A DNA stretch of 64,000 bases from Harmothoe impar (taxonomy: Eukaryota; Annelida; Polychaeta; Phyllodocida; Polynoidae), in NCBI GenBank assembly GCA_947462335.1, contig OX381717.1:48961523-49025522 (forward strand). Direction: 5' to 3'. Positions 22,879 through 34,699 of this stretch are shown in pieces. Position 1 is the stretch's first letter. Each line of letters opens with the position of its first letter. A model generated the notes under the pieces. That model saw only the letters and a list, made by a program, of their open reading frames with translations, did no database searches and was not told the origin of the DNA. The position numbers and the translations under genes are program-made.

Positions 22879-24351
22879 GTAAGTAAGGTTCTATCTATTC
22901 ATGGGAGCAGAACCTACGCCACAGCACAGCATTATGAGCATAGCGAAGCCCTTCTCAGGGTCATCTTCCCTAAGATAACACACCCAAAAGGGACCTAAAT
23001 GAATAGGCAACTAAAAGAAGGTCTTAAAATCCTCATTGCAAGAGATCTAGCTTACCTACAAGAGAAATGAATTGCAAAATCTAAAAGATATTCACAATAT
23101 ACTCCGGATTTGAGATGTACTATACCATTATCTGGAGAGAAAATAGCAAAAAGTCACTTTACCTTGTACATTTCTTATGTATCTAGACCCTTTGCACTCG
23201 CCTTGGCGACCACAGTTCTGCTGCCAAGAATATCTGTGTCTATACATTGTATATCTACCTTTTAGGATAATGAGGTTTGTGTGCTATGAATAGTATCTCA
23301 TATAAGTCACGCTAAACTGCAAAATTATTCAGAAATGATTATTTGAAAGGGATACTGTAGTTACCATAAACGTGTGGTGGTTCATGTAGTTTCCTTGATT
23401 TACTACTATAACTAATTATAATAAGATAAGGAATCCTGCTAGTACTAAAGTGTGCTATGGTAAATTTCCCTGTGCGTGCCATGAAACTAGACATGCCTAT
23501 TATGTATACTGGATAATTATTAGTAAGCATGAGTGAGTAACAACTGCGCTTCCCCGTTATTATTGTAATGCCAAGAAGGGAATAGTTATCGTATGTTTCA
23601 GGTCATCCAAGCTTAACCGTGCCAACCCGAAACATCCTTTAGGCAAAATTGAGTGAATTCTTTTGTTTTATTCTTAGCGAATTTTTATCGTTTCTCTACG
23701 GCTTCGACATATTGTACCATGGGCGCTGCCATATTGCTCAAAAGACCCCTGACCGCCATATTCGATTTGCCATAGGATCATGGGTAATCTGTTATCTGCC
23801 ACCTCCAATGCCCAGAACAATGGTCACTGATAAGCCTGATAAGGGTGATAACCTTCAACCCACACCTTTCTTAACCTTCTCCCCATTGTCTTTTAAAAGT
23901 GTGAAGAGAGGGGATTAGCATGATTAGGCCCATCCAGATAAGGGATTACCCAGAATGTCAGGTGGATCTCGGGGGTCTTTTGGCCAATAAGTTTGTGTGC
24001 ATTGGCCTTAATTCGCCCGTGGTGCATATATATCAGCTAGGATTAACCCACCCTCGGTGATTTTGTCTAGTTACACGCCAGGGTTCCCTTTAAAGGAATA
24101 CATCTTGCTACCCCGACAATAACAGTTGGGGTGAAGGCATGTCCAGTAATCAGCCCTTTATATACGGCAGCCGATGGTTTAAGCAGTAAAAAACACAATC
24201 ATCATAGCACATTAAAGTACTATACTATACCCGTTACATGCTAGAGGCTATATGCATTCATGATTACAAACCTATTTCCTATTTGTGGTTATGTACTTAA
24301 TAATGTTTTATCAATAAGATTTTCAATAACCTTTTGGCAATTTTATTTCAG
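22879..24351. other. Intergenic / upstream region of the methyltransferase-like gene
   Basis: Contains a short relic of the GTTTCAGGT MITE family at about 23597-23633. An untranslated first exon of the next gene may lie here, because that gene's first coding exon is preceded by a splice acceptor. No promoter is evident. Confidence 0.3.
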
Positions 24352-24352
24352 A

Positions 24353-25892
24353 ATGTTTTTTAAGAAGGGATCTGACAGGATGAAGAGCTATCTTATGATG
24401 GCTTTGGGGTTCATCTCACTTATACCACTTTTAGTCTACTTCCTTCTCTACTATGGCATTAATGGCGGCGAACACCAAGCAATCAGAAGCCACCTCACTC
24501 GGACCAAACCCCTACCGCGCATACCCGGGGAGTGGGCCAAGATCCTTCACTTTGTTCCAGAGAGAAACCATCAAGATTGCCGGAATCTTTTCACCACTGG
24601 ATCCTCGAGGCATATCCCGGTAACCGATGAAATGTATCAAATGCGCTCGGTTATAGCCAAAGAGATGAAACTGATGGGCAGAGGAATGCTAACGCCCGAG
24701 CACCGAAAATTAACACTAACTTATCAGGAGCTGGCCAGACGGGAATCTGTCCATACTGTTTGTGAAATTGGATTCAATATTGGCCAGAGCGCTATATCAT
24801 GGCTGACAACAAAACCCGATTTGGTTCTGTACTCATTTGATATTGGAACACTCCCTCTGACTAAACATATGGGGCGAGTACTAAAGGAGGCTTATCCAAA
24901 CCGCTTCACACTCACCATTGGAGATTCGAGAATCACGGTTCCAGAGTGGGCGAAGAGCGGCAAGAAGTGTGATATAGTCTCTATTGATGGAAATCATGAT
25001 TATCCCTGGGCTTTTACCGACTTCATCAATATGAAGCAGATTGCAGCAAAGAATCACATCATTGTAAGTAGCTAAATTATGTAAATCGCTTGGATATGCG
25101 ACAGCATTGAAGTACACACAGAGGTATGTATACATGTAGTAAGAAGTAGCAATTGCCAGGGGATATGTCAGCATTCTTACAAATTATCTTTACCATTTAT
25201 ACTATCACTACCATACTTTAGGTGTTTCCATAATTTATTGAGTCTCATTTCTTGTACATGTAAGTCTTAATTATAAGGGACTTTTCATAATGAATTCTAT
25301 GTTATTGAGTCTACAACAGCGCACTGATATCCTCACACTCGAGTTAAATAACCATTAATTTTAAACAGAATATAACTTGTTTTTTGGGCTTAAAGGTTAG
25401 TTTTTGTTAACATTGTTCATAATTACATGAAATAAAGTACAAAGGAGTACTCATCAATATATTCCTATACGATTAGATATATAGATATCCCCTTCACCAA
25501 TTCCTTTTTCATAATACCCGTAAAACGTCGCATATAAGCCGCAGCTAGTACGCGAGTCAGATCACCAGTGCGGCTCGGTCTGGAGTCGGTGCGCGGCTTA
25601 TAGTTATACGCGATATTTAGCTACTATAGTACAGTACTAAATTCACCAGGCATAATCAGATCGCATACAGGAGTTGGGCTTATATATGCGCTAGGTTTTT
25701 ACGGTACTTAACATTTTATTTAAATTTCTGTCACAGATTGCGGATGATATATATTTCCAAGGAGTAAATGATGCGTGGATGGAGCTCGTCGGCGCCGGCT
25801 ACATACACCATCTGTTCGACTGCTGGATTCATGGGCTCGACATTGACTTTGTCATTGGTTACTACCCGGACTATAAGCCTGATACTATATAA
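24353..25892 (+). CDS. Membrane-anchored SAM-dependent methyltransferase-like protein (two exons)
   Basis: The coding sequence joins 24353-25063 and 25737-25892, giving 288 residues. The first ATG follows a splice acceptor (TTTTATTTCAG, ends 24351), so translation probably starts at 24353 rather than at the in-frame ATG further upstream at 24260. Residues ~12-33 form one hydrophobic segment after a short basic N-terminus, giving a type II, Golgi-like anchor. The lumenal part has a class I methyltransferase fold: glycine-rich motif I EIGFNIG (138-144), an acidic strand end (FDIG) and DGNHDY (212-217). Exon 1 ends ATT|GTAAGT and exon 2 starts CAG|ATT, joining in phase 0 into a III-ADD stretch typical of Methyltransf_24-type proteins. 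The intron carries an ATAAGCC-family MITE. The substrate is unknown. Confidence 0.8.
25516..25704. mobile_element. MITE, ATAAGCCGC family (copy 2, intronic)
   Basis: Within the methyltransferase-like gene's intron. It has ACCCGTAAAACGTCGCATAT at one end and TATATGCGCTAGGTTTTTACGGT at the other. More diverged than the copy at 1118-1341. Confidence 0.65.
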
Positions 25893-25949
25893 GACTCAGG
25901 GGCGATTTTATTTGTCTCTATGCTCAATGTAATATTCAACGCAATGGTA

Positions 25950-26125
25950 TATAAATAGACAGAGCTGCACGCTAAAGTGACTGAGTCACTGGTTATTGCA
26001 CGAGCGGTTCCTGCCCTGTACTGCACGCTGGCCGCAGGCCTAGTGCAGTACAGGGCAGGAACCGTGAGTGCAATAACCAGTGACGAGGTCACTTTAAAGT
26101 GACGCTCTGTATTTATTTCAGGGTA
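25950..26125. mobile_element. Hairpin MITE (unit 1 copy)
   Basis: Long, nearly perfect stem: CACTGGTTATTGCAC and CGGTTCCTGCCCTGTACTGC face their inverted copies around a GGCCGC-rich loop at about 26030. Outer arms TATATAAATAGACAGAG / CTCTGTATTTATTT complete it. Minus-strand ORFs starting here come from the palindrome. Confidence 0.8.
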
Positions 26126-26641
26126 TTTCGATGTAAAATAGACATGTAGTCTATGTTTCTTTACTTCCGCGATGTTTCTTTACTTCCACGGTGTTTGTTT
26201 ACGTCCGTAGTGCCGCCATTTTGAATTCCGCGCAGGTCACGTGACCCCTGGTAGCGTGGCAACCCCATGGCAACCCCATTGCGCCCCTAGCAGCGTGAAA
26301 TACGGCCACAGCGTGAAATATGACATCGGGTTATTTCACACTTCACTCGCATACGGTACTCCGATAGGTTTAACCTTGATAGATCGTATTCACCATGAAA
26401 TAAAAATAGGTTCACGATAATATCTAAGCACAGTAACTTTCTTTCTCCACTCCTGGGGGCTATCACTGTACATCACTGGGGTGGCCACAATTGTCAGTGA
26501 CATGCATTAGGAAAAGCACGGATCCTGCACTAAGGGTCCTTTTTGCAGATCGTGCCACTGTCAGGTGATCAGCTGCTATGAGGATAAAACTGGTGGGGCC
26601 CTTGAGGGGGTGGTGGCATATCCCATAACGATTTCAAGAGT

Positions 26642-27096
26642 AGGCCAAGAAAAAACAAAACGTGTGTTTCAGGTTACATGATGTGAAGATCTAGGTAGGT
26701 AGATCGAATTTTTTTTTATTCAATTTCTTTTTTTTTGGCCTGAAAAGTACCAAAAAAATTTCCTTCTAGTTATAGTAACGCGTTTTTTTTCTAAAAAGGG
26801 GTAAATAAAAGGGATCTCTGCAGGGGGCAGAAACGGTACCCAAAAATTGACTCACAAACTTAAGCACTGACTCGCCGACAACAGCGTTGACTAGGACCCG
26901 ACCATACGTTTTTTTATGCAATTTCGAAGAAAATTTCATATTTTTACACTTTTTGAGTAATTTTTAGAGTTTCCACGGAGGATGGCTAGTACTTTCATGT
27001 TAAAAAAATAAAATGAAATAAAAATCCGACCTACCGACCTTAGTCTTTCTGCCCATGTTACCTGAAACATACCTTTCATTTTTTTTGGCCCTATGT
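26642..27096 (+). mobile_element. Two pieces of the GGCC/GTTTCAGGT MITE family (unit 1 copy)
   Basis: A ~100-bp internally deleted version (26642-26741, GGCC ends) is followed by the 3' half of a second one (about 26885-27094, from GACCATACGTTTTTTTATGC to CCTGAAACATACC and TTTTTTGGCC). Duplicated in unit 2 at about 27970-28420. Confidence 0.65.
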
Positions 27097-27197
27097 ATGC
27101 TGACACAAGGATACTGCTGGAGATAACTTTGATTGCTCTGATCAATGTAGCTTGTTCCTGACATATCATGGTCTGTTGTAGCCTGGTGCCAGTCTAA

Positions 27198-27235
27198 ATC
27201 TCGCGAGATATTCCCAGATCGGAGACCAATATGGC
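27198..27235. promoter_or_regulatory. TCTCGCGAGA palindrome next to an ATGGC motif (unit 1 copy)
   Basis: ATCTCGCGAGAT is a perfect 12-bp palindrome containing TCTCGCGAGA, an element known from vertebrate CpG-type promoters (bound by BANP). It is followed 20 bases later by CCAATATGGCTGC, a YY1-like site. No downstream gene is visible, so promoter function is only inferred. Confidence 0.3.
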
Positions 27236-27278
27236 TGCACACAGAGGAAGAACCAGATTTATCATTACAAATGGTATA

Positions 27279-27454
27279 TAAATAGACAGAGCTGCACGCT
27301 AAAGTGACTGAGTCACTGGTTATTGCACGAGCGGTTCCTGCCCTGTACTGCACGCTGGCCGCAGGCCTAGTGCAGTACAGGGCAGGAACCGTGAGTGCAA
27401 TAACCAGTGACGAGGTCACTTTAAAGTGACGCTCTGTATTTATTTCAGGGTATT
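27279..27454. mobile_element. Hairpin MITE (unit 2 copy)
   Basis: Second copy of the palindrome at 25950-26125, carried along by the tandem duplication. The long minus-strand ORF through it is not a gene. Confidence 0.8.
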
Positions 27455-28524
27455 TCGATGTAAAATAGACATGTAGTCTATGTTTCTTTACTTCCGCGAT
27501 GTTTCTTTACTTCCACGGTGTTTGTTTACGTCCGTAGTGCCGCCATTTTGAATTCCGCGCAGGTCACGTGACCCCTGGTAGCGTGGCAACCCCATGGCAA
27601 CCCCATTGCGCCCCTAGCAGCGTGAAATACGGCCACAGCGTGAAATATGACATCGGGTTATTTCACACTTCACTCGCATACGGTACTCCGATAGGTTTAA
27701 CCTTGATAGATCGTATTCACCATGAAATAAAAATAGGTTCACGATAATATCTAAGCACAGTAACTTTCTTTCTCCACTCCTGGGGGCTATCACTGTACAT
27801 CACTGGGGTGGCCACAATTGTCAGTGACATGCATTAGGAAAAGCATGGATCCTGCACTAAGGGTCCTTTTTGCAGATCGTGCCACTGTCAGGTGATCAGC
27901 TGCTATGAGGATAAAACTGGTGGGGCCCTTGAGGGGGTGGTGGCATATCCCATAACGATTTCAAGAGTAGGCCAAGAAAAAACAAAACGTGTGTTTCAGG
28001 TTACATGATGTGAAGATCTAGGTAGGTAGATCGAATTTTCTTTTATTCAATTTCTTTTTTTTTGGCCTGAAAAGTACCAAAAAAATTTCCTTCTAGTTAT
28101 AGTAACGCGTTTTTTTTCTAAAAAGGGGTAAATAAAAGGGATCTCTGCAGGGGGCAGAAACGGTACCCAAAAATTGACTCACAAACTTAAGCACTGACTC
28201 GCCGACAACAGCGTTGACTAGGACCCGACCATACGTTTTTTTATGCAATTTCGAAGAAAATTTCATATTTTTACACTTTTTGAGTAATTTTTAGAGTTTC
28301 CACGGAGGATGGCTAGTACTTTCATGTTAAAAAAATAAAATGAAATAAAAATCCGACCTACCGACCTTAGTCTTTCTGCCCATGTTACCTGAAACATACC
28401 TTTCATTTTTTTTGGCCCTATGTATGCTGACACAAGGATACTGCTGGAGATAACTTTGATTGCTCTGATCAATGTAGCTTGTTCCTGACATATCATGGTC
28501 TGTTGTAGCCTGGTGCCAGTCTAA

Positions 28525-28562
28525 ATCTCGCGAGATATTCCCAGATCGGAGACCAATATGGC
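28525..28562. promoter_or_regulatory. TCTCGCGAGA palindrome next to an ATGGC motif (unit 2 copy)
   Basis: Identical to the block at 27198-27235, duplicated with the 1.33-kb unit. After it the duplication ends and the sequence continues into TGCGTGACATTCC. Confidence 0.3.
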
Positions 28563-28749
28563 TGCACACAGAGGAAGAACCAGATTTATCATTACAAGTG
28601 CGTGACATTCCTTAGTTTAACGGTAGATGGCGGCAGGGTGCCTGCTTTTAGAATAGCCTGGTTCCCGAACCCACTCCACTCCCACTGCGTTCCTGCTACA
28701 TGGGCCCGGTGAATCCGTGCTTACAGGCTTTGGGGACGGGTGGGGACGC

Positions 28750-29275
28750 ACGTACGGGATAGCTCTCCCACGTGAGAGGACAAACGTTTAGAGCATTATC
28801 TTAATAAGACCATTAAGACAGTCTTAATGGTCTTAATGTTAGTTCTTGAAGTGGCCACCTTCCCTTCTACATAATACGACAGATGGAGCCACCCTTACTA
28901 TTTGTTGATATCATGGGGGGCTCTGCCCCCCAACCCCCGTTTTTATTTTATTTTCTTCTTTCTTTATTAATAGTGTGTACTATTAAGCCTACCCATTGAG
29001 GCTGGGCAAAGAAAATTAATTCAAGTCAGGAGACCGGATTTTTTTTTCAAAATCTTTCACTGAGGCCAGGGCTTTTCTAAATCCCATAGAGTTAAGTCAA
29101 TTACAATCGACATCCGGCCCTTCATGGTGTAGTAAATAATCGACATCCGGCCTGGAAGGAGGGACCCCTGAATTAAGACTTTAAGACACTGAATTAAGAC
29201 TTTAAGACTTAAGATTAAGATAACGCTCTAAACGTCTGTCCTCTCACCTGAGAGAGCTATCCAGTATTTGCGGTG
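28750..29275. mobile_element. TIR element with GATAGCTCTC arms
   Basis: The left arm (GGGATAGCTCTCCCACGTGA, then GAGGACAAACGTTTAGAGC) is inverted on the right (GCTCTAAACGTCTGTCCTC, then ACCTGAGAGAGCTATCC). The TTAAGAC/GTCTTAA motifs inside repeat in both orientations. The middle carries the dispersed repeat also seen at 18560-18770. No ORF. Confidence 0.7.
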
Positions 29276-29590
29276 GGGACGGAGGGGGACGCAATATAAC
29301 AAAGGCACCATGTGGTGTATAATAATTACCAATACTATATATAATTAAAATTTCAACACCATTTTAGCAGTCAAAAGGAACAGAAATAATGATACATCTC
29401 TTTTTCATCATAAATTATATGTATGGCTTAGTTTTAGTAGTGGCCTAACAGATTCATTGTGATTGGTACAGTAGCATTGCGATATTCTGTTTAGATTACA
29501 TACAGATAGGTCATCCATATGCTTAGCCCCCATTCCTTTTGAGTTGTTAAAACATAAATATAAGAGTTTTATGAATGGATGGTTTGGTCA
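29276..29590. other. Intergenic
   Basis: AT-rich, no gene or repeat end recognised. Confidence 0.3.
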
Positions 29591-29595
29591 CCACA

Positions 29596-29670
29596 CACAG
29601 CTTGGGAGGGATTTGAACTTAGGTACTTCTGACCATGAGCCCAATGTGCTGACCACTACACTATAGAGGA
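29596..29670 (-). repeat. tRNA-derived SINE (Asp/Glu-type head)
   Basis: On the minus strand TCCTCTATAGTGTAGTGGTC matches an A-box and D-arm of Asp/Glu-type tRNAs, and AAGTTCAAATCCCTCC is a B-box 30-odd bases later. The anticodon arm is not properly paired, so it is a SINE head or tRNA relic rather than a functional tRNA gene. Confidence 0.6.
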
Positions 29671-31985
29671 CAGGTAACAGGGGCACTGTCCAGGTACTAC
29701 CCATTCACAATACTGACATGTACAGGCCGACCAGTGTAAGATTAAACACAGCCACTTGCAGGAACCAGCTAGTCCCAGGTCCTTAGTCAAGGTCAGGTCA
29801 ATCCACCTATACCTGGTCCATAACTTCGTTATGACCAGTGGGACCAGGTTACTTTTAGAAGCGCCTTTTAATAGGGACCACAAGCGAATTTGAAGTAAAG
29901 GGAATAAAATTATTTTTCATGCATGACCAGAAAGCTAAGAATATTGGGATTTCAGAAATATTAGTCTGGTTATCATGAGATAAAATATGAGACTGTAGTC
30001 GAATTTCCCCCCAAAAAACTTATAAATCATTTCCCCAAAGATCAGACCAAATCTGCTAGCTGCTCTTTGTGACCAATATATGTTCATGGGGGCAATATTT
30101 ATGTTACCACTATATCAGGTACACCTTTATATACCATTCACAATCAAATTTGATAGAGTGCATCTCTCATATATTGAGAATAAGCAATATTAATGCTTGA
30201 TAAATTCATACCTGTCTGTCATTGTACCATGCTGACCCCTGGTCAGACCCAAAGGCACTGAGGCCTGACTAATAACCTTTAGTCTCAGAGTGGCACTCAC
30301 CAGTAACACAGCCCCAGAGCATGGTTAGGCACTGAGGGGTAAGGTTGGATGGAGTGGCTATTCACCTAGTATTTTGGATAGGGTGGAGGGTGAGTTGATT
30401 GTTATGGTATTTGGGGGAGGGGTCAGCCCAAGGATTTTTTATTGTAAAATCAATATTTATTTTGGGCTCATCTAATGGGCTTAAAGGAGATTGCAGGTCT
30501 GTAGCAGACTTTCCAATCTATCTTATGGTGCAATTCCCATTACCACCAAGTTATTATTTTTATAAGCAAATTTGACATTTCCATGGAAATGTCCTGTTTA
30601 AGGGTGAAATATTCAAAATTAAAATGACTTTTCGCGATGGGGGTTAGTTCAGAGGGTTTTATGGATTTCTGCTATATCAGAATTATATAATGTCATTAAT
30701 ATTCTCTGTAAAGAGAGCCCCGGTATAGCCATATAGCAGCAGTTGATTTCTGATGACCTCAATAAAAACACTCGACCTACCACCTTCAGGGTCTTGTGGT
30801 CCCTACTTTTAGAATTCATAATCAGAGTTCAGTACCAAATACTACCGTTAGGGGGCGATACTGTTCGATTTGGCTCAATAACATCATAAACTCCTATTTC
30901 TCCTATGCTCAGAATCAAAGCCCGCCATACTTAGCATGAGGCCACAGATGACCTGTCTAGTACTTTTCTAATTAACTAACATTAGTTAACGAGTGACATG
31001 TTGGGGTGAGAGTGGAGCTTTATGCCATGAGTAGAAGAAAATGATTATGACAAAGTTCTAAGACGAGCAGATAAACTCTCTTTGATGGGACATACACCGA
31101 TTGGCTATCTGGTATTGTAATCTCAAAGACCATGACTCAATAATTTAATTCTTAATTCTTATTTTCAGTACCAAGCCTACTCGTATACATGCTGATTGTC
31201 AAAGTTCTTGTCATTAAATGTCATCGTGGGTTAAATATTTCCAAATAATTGAATGAAAATGTTTTGAACTAATAAATCCACAGTGTGTATGTCCAGCAAT
31301 CCTCATAAAAATTGAGTTGAGTCAACGTGTATATTGAAATGGTTGAATATATCCATACATGGAGAAAATCTAATAGTTAAGCATATGGAAGTGATTGGCT
31401 GTCTCGACTTGGAGGCTAGTTCCTGGCGCCAGACAATTACTTAGAGCACTGAGGTCAATTAGAGATCTCAGAACGTGCAAATCCAATTCGATTAGTTCCT
31501 TTTAAGGATAATTCTGCGAAACTAGTGGCGGGACCCTTAAGCTGGGGCTCCACTACGCGATTTTTTGGGCAATTCTCACGATCCGATCATATGAAAACCC
31601 CATAGCTTTCCCTATCAGAAAAAATAACATGAGACACCCAATGCGATCAGGAGAATCTGAGGGTTTGTTTATATTTACATTTCACTATAGCATGGGGTAT
31701 ACATGTCGCTGACTATAGGTATATATGGTTGATCGGGTATAAACATAGCCCTAGAGATCATACTGTTCAGACAAAAATAAAAATCAAACCAGTTTGATAT
31801 GAGATCAGGGCCCAAAAATCGGCCTTGGTTGCAAAATCGGGACCTAAATCGGGATCTCAACTGTGTTGTATAGCCTAGGCATTAAGGAGATGTTCAGAAA
31901 CTTTAGAAACTCACTAACCTTACCTGGTGGGCATTCTCAGAATCTTTAGAAACTCACTGACTCCCTCTCGTGTGTGTTGGTTCAA
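29671..31985. other. Intergenic
   Basis: No gene recognised. A repeat GAAACTCACT(G/A) occurs twice near 31905-31950 just upstream of the SINE. The sequence near 31540-31640 (GGGGCTCCACTACGCGA) looks repeat-like but has no visible partner here. Confidence 0.3.
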
Positions 31986-31989
31986 GTCT

Positions 31990-32090
31990 AAATTTTGAAA
32001 ACAGTAAGATTCCCCAAGAGAGCCTCGAACCCTCAACCCTAGGATTTAGAGGTGGGCACCCTACTGACTGAGCTAACCAGCATTGATGAG
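31990..32090 (-). repeat. tRNA-derived SINE
   Basis: The minus strand reads GGTTAGCTCAGTCAGTAGGG (A-box) and GAGGGTTCGAGGCTCTC (B-box) with tRNA spacing. Closely related copies lie at 41517-41590 and 41655-41735. Confidence 0.7.
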
Positions 32091-33292
32091 ATAGTGAATG
32101 TTTCATGACTATAGTTTAGAATGTTCCATTTGGATGACATGTTGGGTATTCATTTCCTAAGTTATCATAGAAATTATAATGATGATCAATATTTTGATAT
32201 ATTACATTATGGATATGTCCCCAACCTGTGCCTAAGTCTGGTGAGGAGTCCATGTATCATTCTTAACAGATGTCATGTCATTAGGACAGACCTCTGTCAT
32301 TCTCAATGTAAAGAGAGATACATGTTCCGTGGAAAGATGCAGTATATACAATTGAATACAGAGATCTTAGGCCCAAAAGAAGAATTCATACTCTGAGTAC
32401 ATTTGGTGCGAGAAAGTATTACGGCATGAGAAATAAAATATTGTTGCAGGTAACAAAAATGATAAACAGCTATAATGATCATGAAATTATAGGCCTAGTT
32501 CTTACCCTTTCCGTCATGGGTGATGAAACTTGGCATAAACAGCTCCATGTAATGGTAGGCCTGGTGGAGGAACAACCTCTGATTAACTGTGATAACATGC
32601 AACGACGACACCATGATAATGCAAGGTGACAAAAATGTCATCCACGATTTATAGTTCGTGTTATCCACACCCATCCATAGATACAGGAAATGATTGTCGG
32701 ATGTTATCACTTACTGTGTATTTATGAAAATAAGTAAACTCGAGAGGATGGAGAAATACAGAAATATAGTTTAAAACGGTTAGATAAGGATAGAGTGTTG
32801 TCCATCGTTTTGGTAAGTATAGGGTAGATTCAGCTGGAGTCAGACACATACCTGGAGACGGAAACTTTAATTTCTGTTTATATTCAAATATTGTAATCTC
32901 TTTATTTGTGAATAATGTTAAATGTTAAATGTTCAGGTGTATTTTCTTGGTGACAAATTACCACTAGAGGTCTTATCGTACATGAATAACTAAAAAATTC
33001 CAGCGTCTGTCTCAGGGTATGTGTCCCTGAATAATACTGGTGTCATTGCAGGGTACACTGAGGTTCCTTTTCCCAATGTCACAAATCCTACCATTAGACT
33101 TTGGTATGATGAGAAAAATATGGCTCATATGAATGTACTAAGATGGTAAACAGATTTATATAATTATGAATCCCCTTTGGTCATGGGTGATGGAACTTGG
33201 CATAAACATCTACATGTAATGATAGCCCTATAGAGGGGAGCCCGCCTGTGATTAACTGTATTATGATAACACGATCATGCAGTTGGCATTTA
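32091..33292. other. Intergenic with a repeated block
   Basis: A ~95-bp block (about 32505-32605) with GTCATGGGTGATGAAACTTG and TGATTAACTGT recurs at about 33176-33272 at roughly 80-85% similarity. The small ORFs over it have no recognised domain. Confidence 0.4.
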
Positions 33293-33530
33293 GGGAGTGG
33301 TCATTTTTTAACAACAGGGGGGGGGGGCTGGTGGGTTGGGGGGGGCAAGAGATTGGACCCCTTGAAGGGGTGGGGGAACCAAAATAAATTTGTGCCCCTC
33401 TTGGGGGGGGACCAAGAAAATTGCTCCCATTTTTAGTTTAAAAAAAAAGCCTGTGCGTTACTATAGCTCAAAGCGGTCAGTCGCCCTCAATGCCAACCTC
33501 CCCCACCCCTGTTAAAATATGACCACTCCC
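33293..33530. mobile_element. MITE with GGGAGTGGTC termini
   Basis: GGGAGTGGTCATTTTTTAAC at the left faces GTTAAAATATGACCACTCCC at the right. The interior has several G-runs. 238 bp, no ORF. Confidence 0.75.
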
Positions 33531-33791
33531 TTGTAACACTTATCACACGCCACTGCACAGGTATGTAGATGCCCAGAAGCCTCTAGATTTACACATTGAG
33601 CAGAAACAGCAGCTGCATTTCGAAAGAATCTACTGAATATAACATCAAGTGGTGGCTGACAATTGTGAGTATCATTTTATCCAGTACAATAGAACTTGAC
33701 TATACTCCCAGAACCCCTCGTATTATTCATAATGATACTAATGGTATAATCAGGATTACTTTCTCTAGACTTTTTCTTAGCAGTTCTCGAG

Positions 33792-34557
33792 ATGAAGGCA
33801 TTTCTGATCATCACTTTTATCCTGGTGTTGACCTTCTTCAATGGAGAGGTGGACACCGCACCTCGAAGGGGTGAACCTGGGTCCTCTGGTGGGGATAATC
33901 GAGCACCAAGGCCAAAGGAGGTATTGGAAATTAATGTGGTTTATATTCACATGTATAATAATTACCAGAGATATAATATTCCGTGATTTCCAGATTCATT
34001 GTGGTTCAACCGTCAGCAAATGAACTGTATCAAAAGGGTAGATTAGGCAAAAAAAAGGTTTGTTTCAGGTAGCTTGGGCAGAAAATGTAGGATCGGTAGG
34101 TCGGATCATTTTTTTAAAACTTTTTTTAACATGTAAGTACTAGGTCTTTCCGAAGAGCCTATAATTGACAAAAAAGGGTAAAAATACGGAAATTTCTTCA
34201 AAATTGCATAGGAAACGTAGGGCCGGCCCTGTTTCGATAGGGCTGGTCGGGTGACCTGAAACAAACCTTTTTTTTCTGGCCTTAACATTGAGTGGGAGAC
34301 ATTTGGACTTTTGGTTATTAATGTGTAATACTCTTGGTAAGAATAACACATGCAACATACTGTCATACAAAAATTAAGAGTTCAACACACTTGAAAATCA
34401 ACAAATTTTAGTGTCTGGTGTTAATTGTGTACACTCTAAGATATGAAACCCCGTCCATCATAATTATCATTAATTTTGTTTCCATTTTTAGAAGGGAACT
34501 GATCGTGTGCATGATGGTGATGTTGAATTTTCGAAACGTGTACAATGGAATTCATAA
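33792..34557 (+). CDS. Small secreted peptide precursor (two exons, 64 residues)
   Basis: Exon 1 (33792-33920) encodes 43 residues: a classic signal peptide (MKAFLIITFILVLTFFNGEV, cleavage expected near residues 22-23) followed by a Pro/Gly/Arg-rich stretch. It ends AAAGGAG|GTATTG in phase 0. Exon 2 (34492-34557) follows acceptor TCCATTTTTAG and adds 21 residues, including a dibasic KR site six residues before the TAA stop. An acceptor (TTTTTCTTAG) at 33780, just before the ATG, suggests a non-coding first exon upstream. The 571-bp intron contains a complete MITE. There are no cysteines, so a cysteine-knot toxin or defensin is unlikely. A neuropeptide, secreted regulatory or host-defence peptide fits better. 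I recognise no family. The main doubt is whether exon 2 is correctly joined. Confidence 0.5.
34046..34281 (-). mobile_element. MITE, GGCC/GTTTCAGGT family (intact copy)
   Basis: Starts AGGCAAAAAAAAGGTTTGTT and ends AACAAACCTTTTTTTTCTGGCC. GGTCGGATCATTTTT and TGCATAGGAAACGTAG match inverted parts of the copy at 14364-15433. It lies in the intron of the small secreted-peptide gene. Confidence 0.8.
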
Positions 34558-34699
34558 AATCCCATTGGCCTGAAGAGGAGTCCTGTACCACCATGGTTTA
34601 GCACCCTACCACGTATAATATTTGAAAGCATTTCTATCCCAAGTGCTTATACAAGACTAGTGCTTAAACAACTCTAATGCTTACCATGCATGACCATAT

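Larger units (their letters stand above)
25943..28597. repeat. Tandem duplication, ~1.33-kb unit, two copies
   Basis: Unit 1 (25943-27271) and unit 2 (27272-28597) match over their whole length with only scattered single-base and run-length differences. The junction shows two bases of microhomology (AA). The unit begins 50 bases after the methyltransferase stop codon and contains a long hairpin MITE, two pieces of the GTTTCAGGT MITE family and a promoter-like ATCTCGCGAGAT block at its end. The near identity implies a recent event or gene conversion. Confidence 0.95.

Noticed and set aside
27000..27419. 139-codon minus-strand ORF, and shorter versions at 25871-26092 and 28327-28608
   Set aside because: They run through the hairpin MITE and MITE pieces of the tandem duplication. 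Open frames arise from the palindrome and from repeat copies, with no recognisable domain.
29596..29670. Functional tRNA-Asp/Glu gene
   Set aside because: A- and B-boxes fit, but acceptor and anticodon stems do not pair and no proper anticodon loop is seen. A SINE head is more likely.
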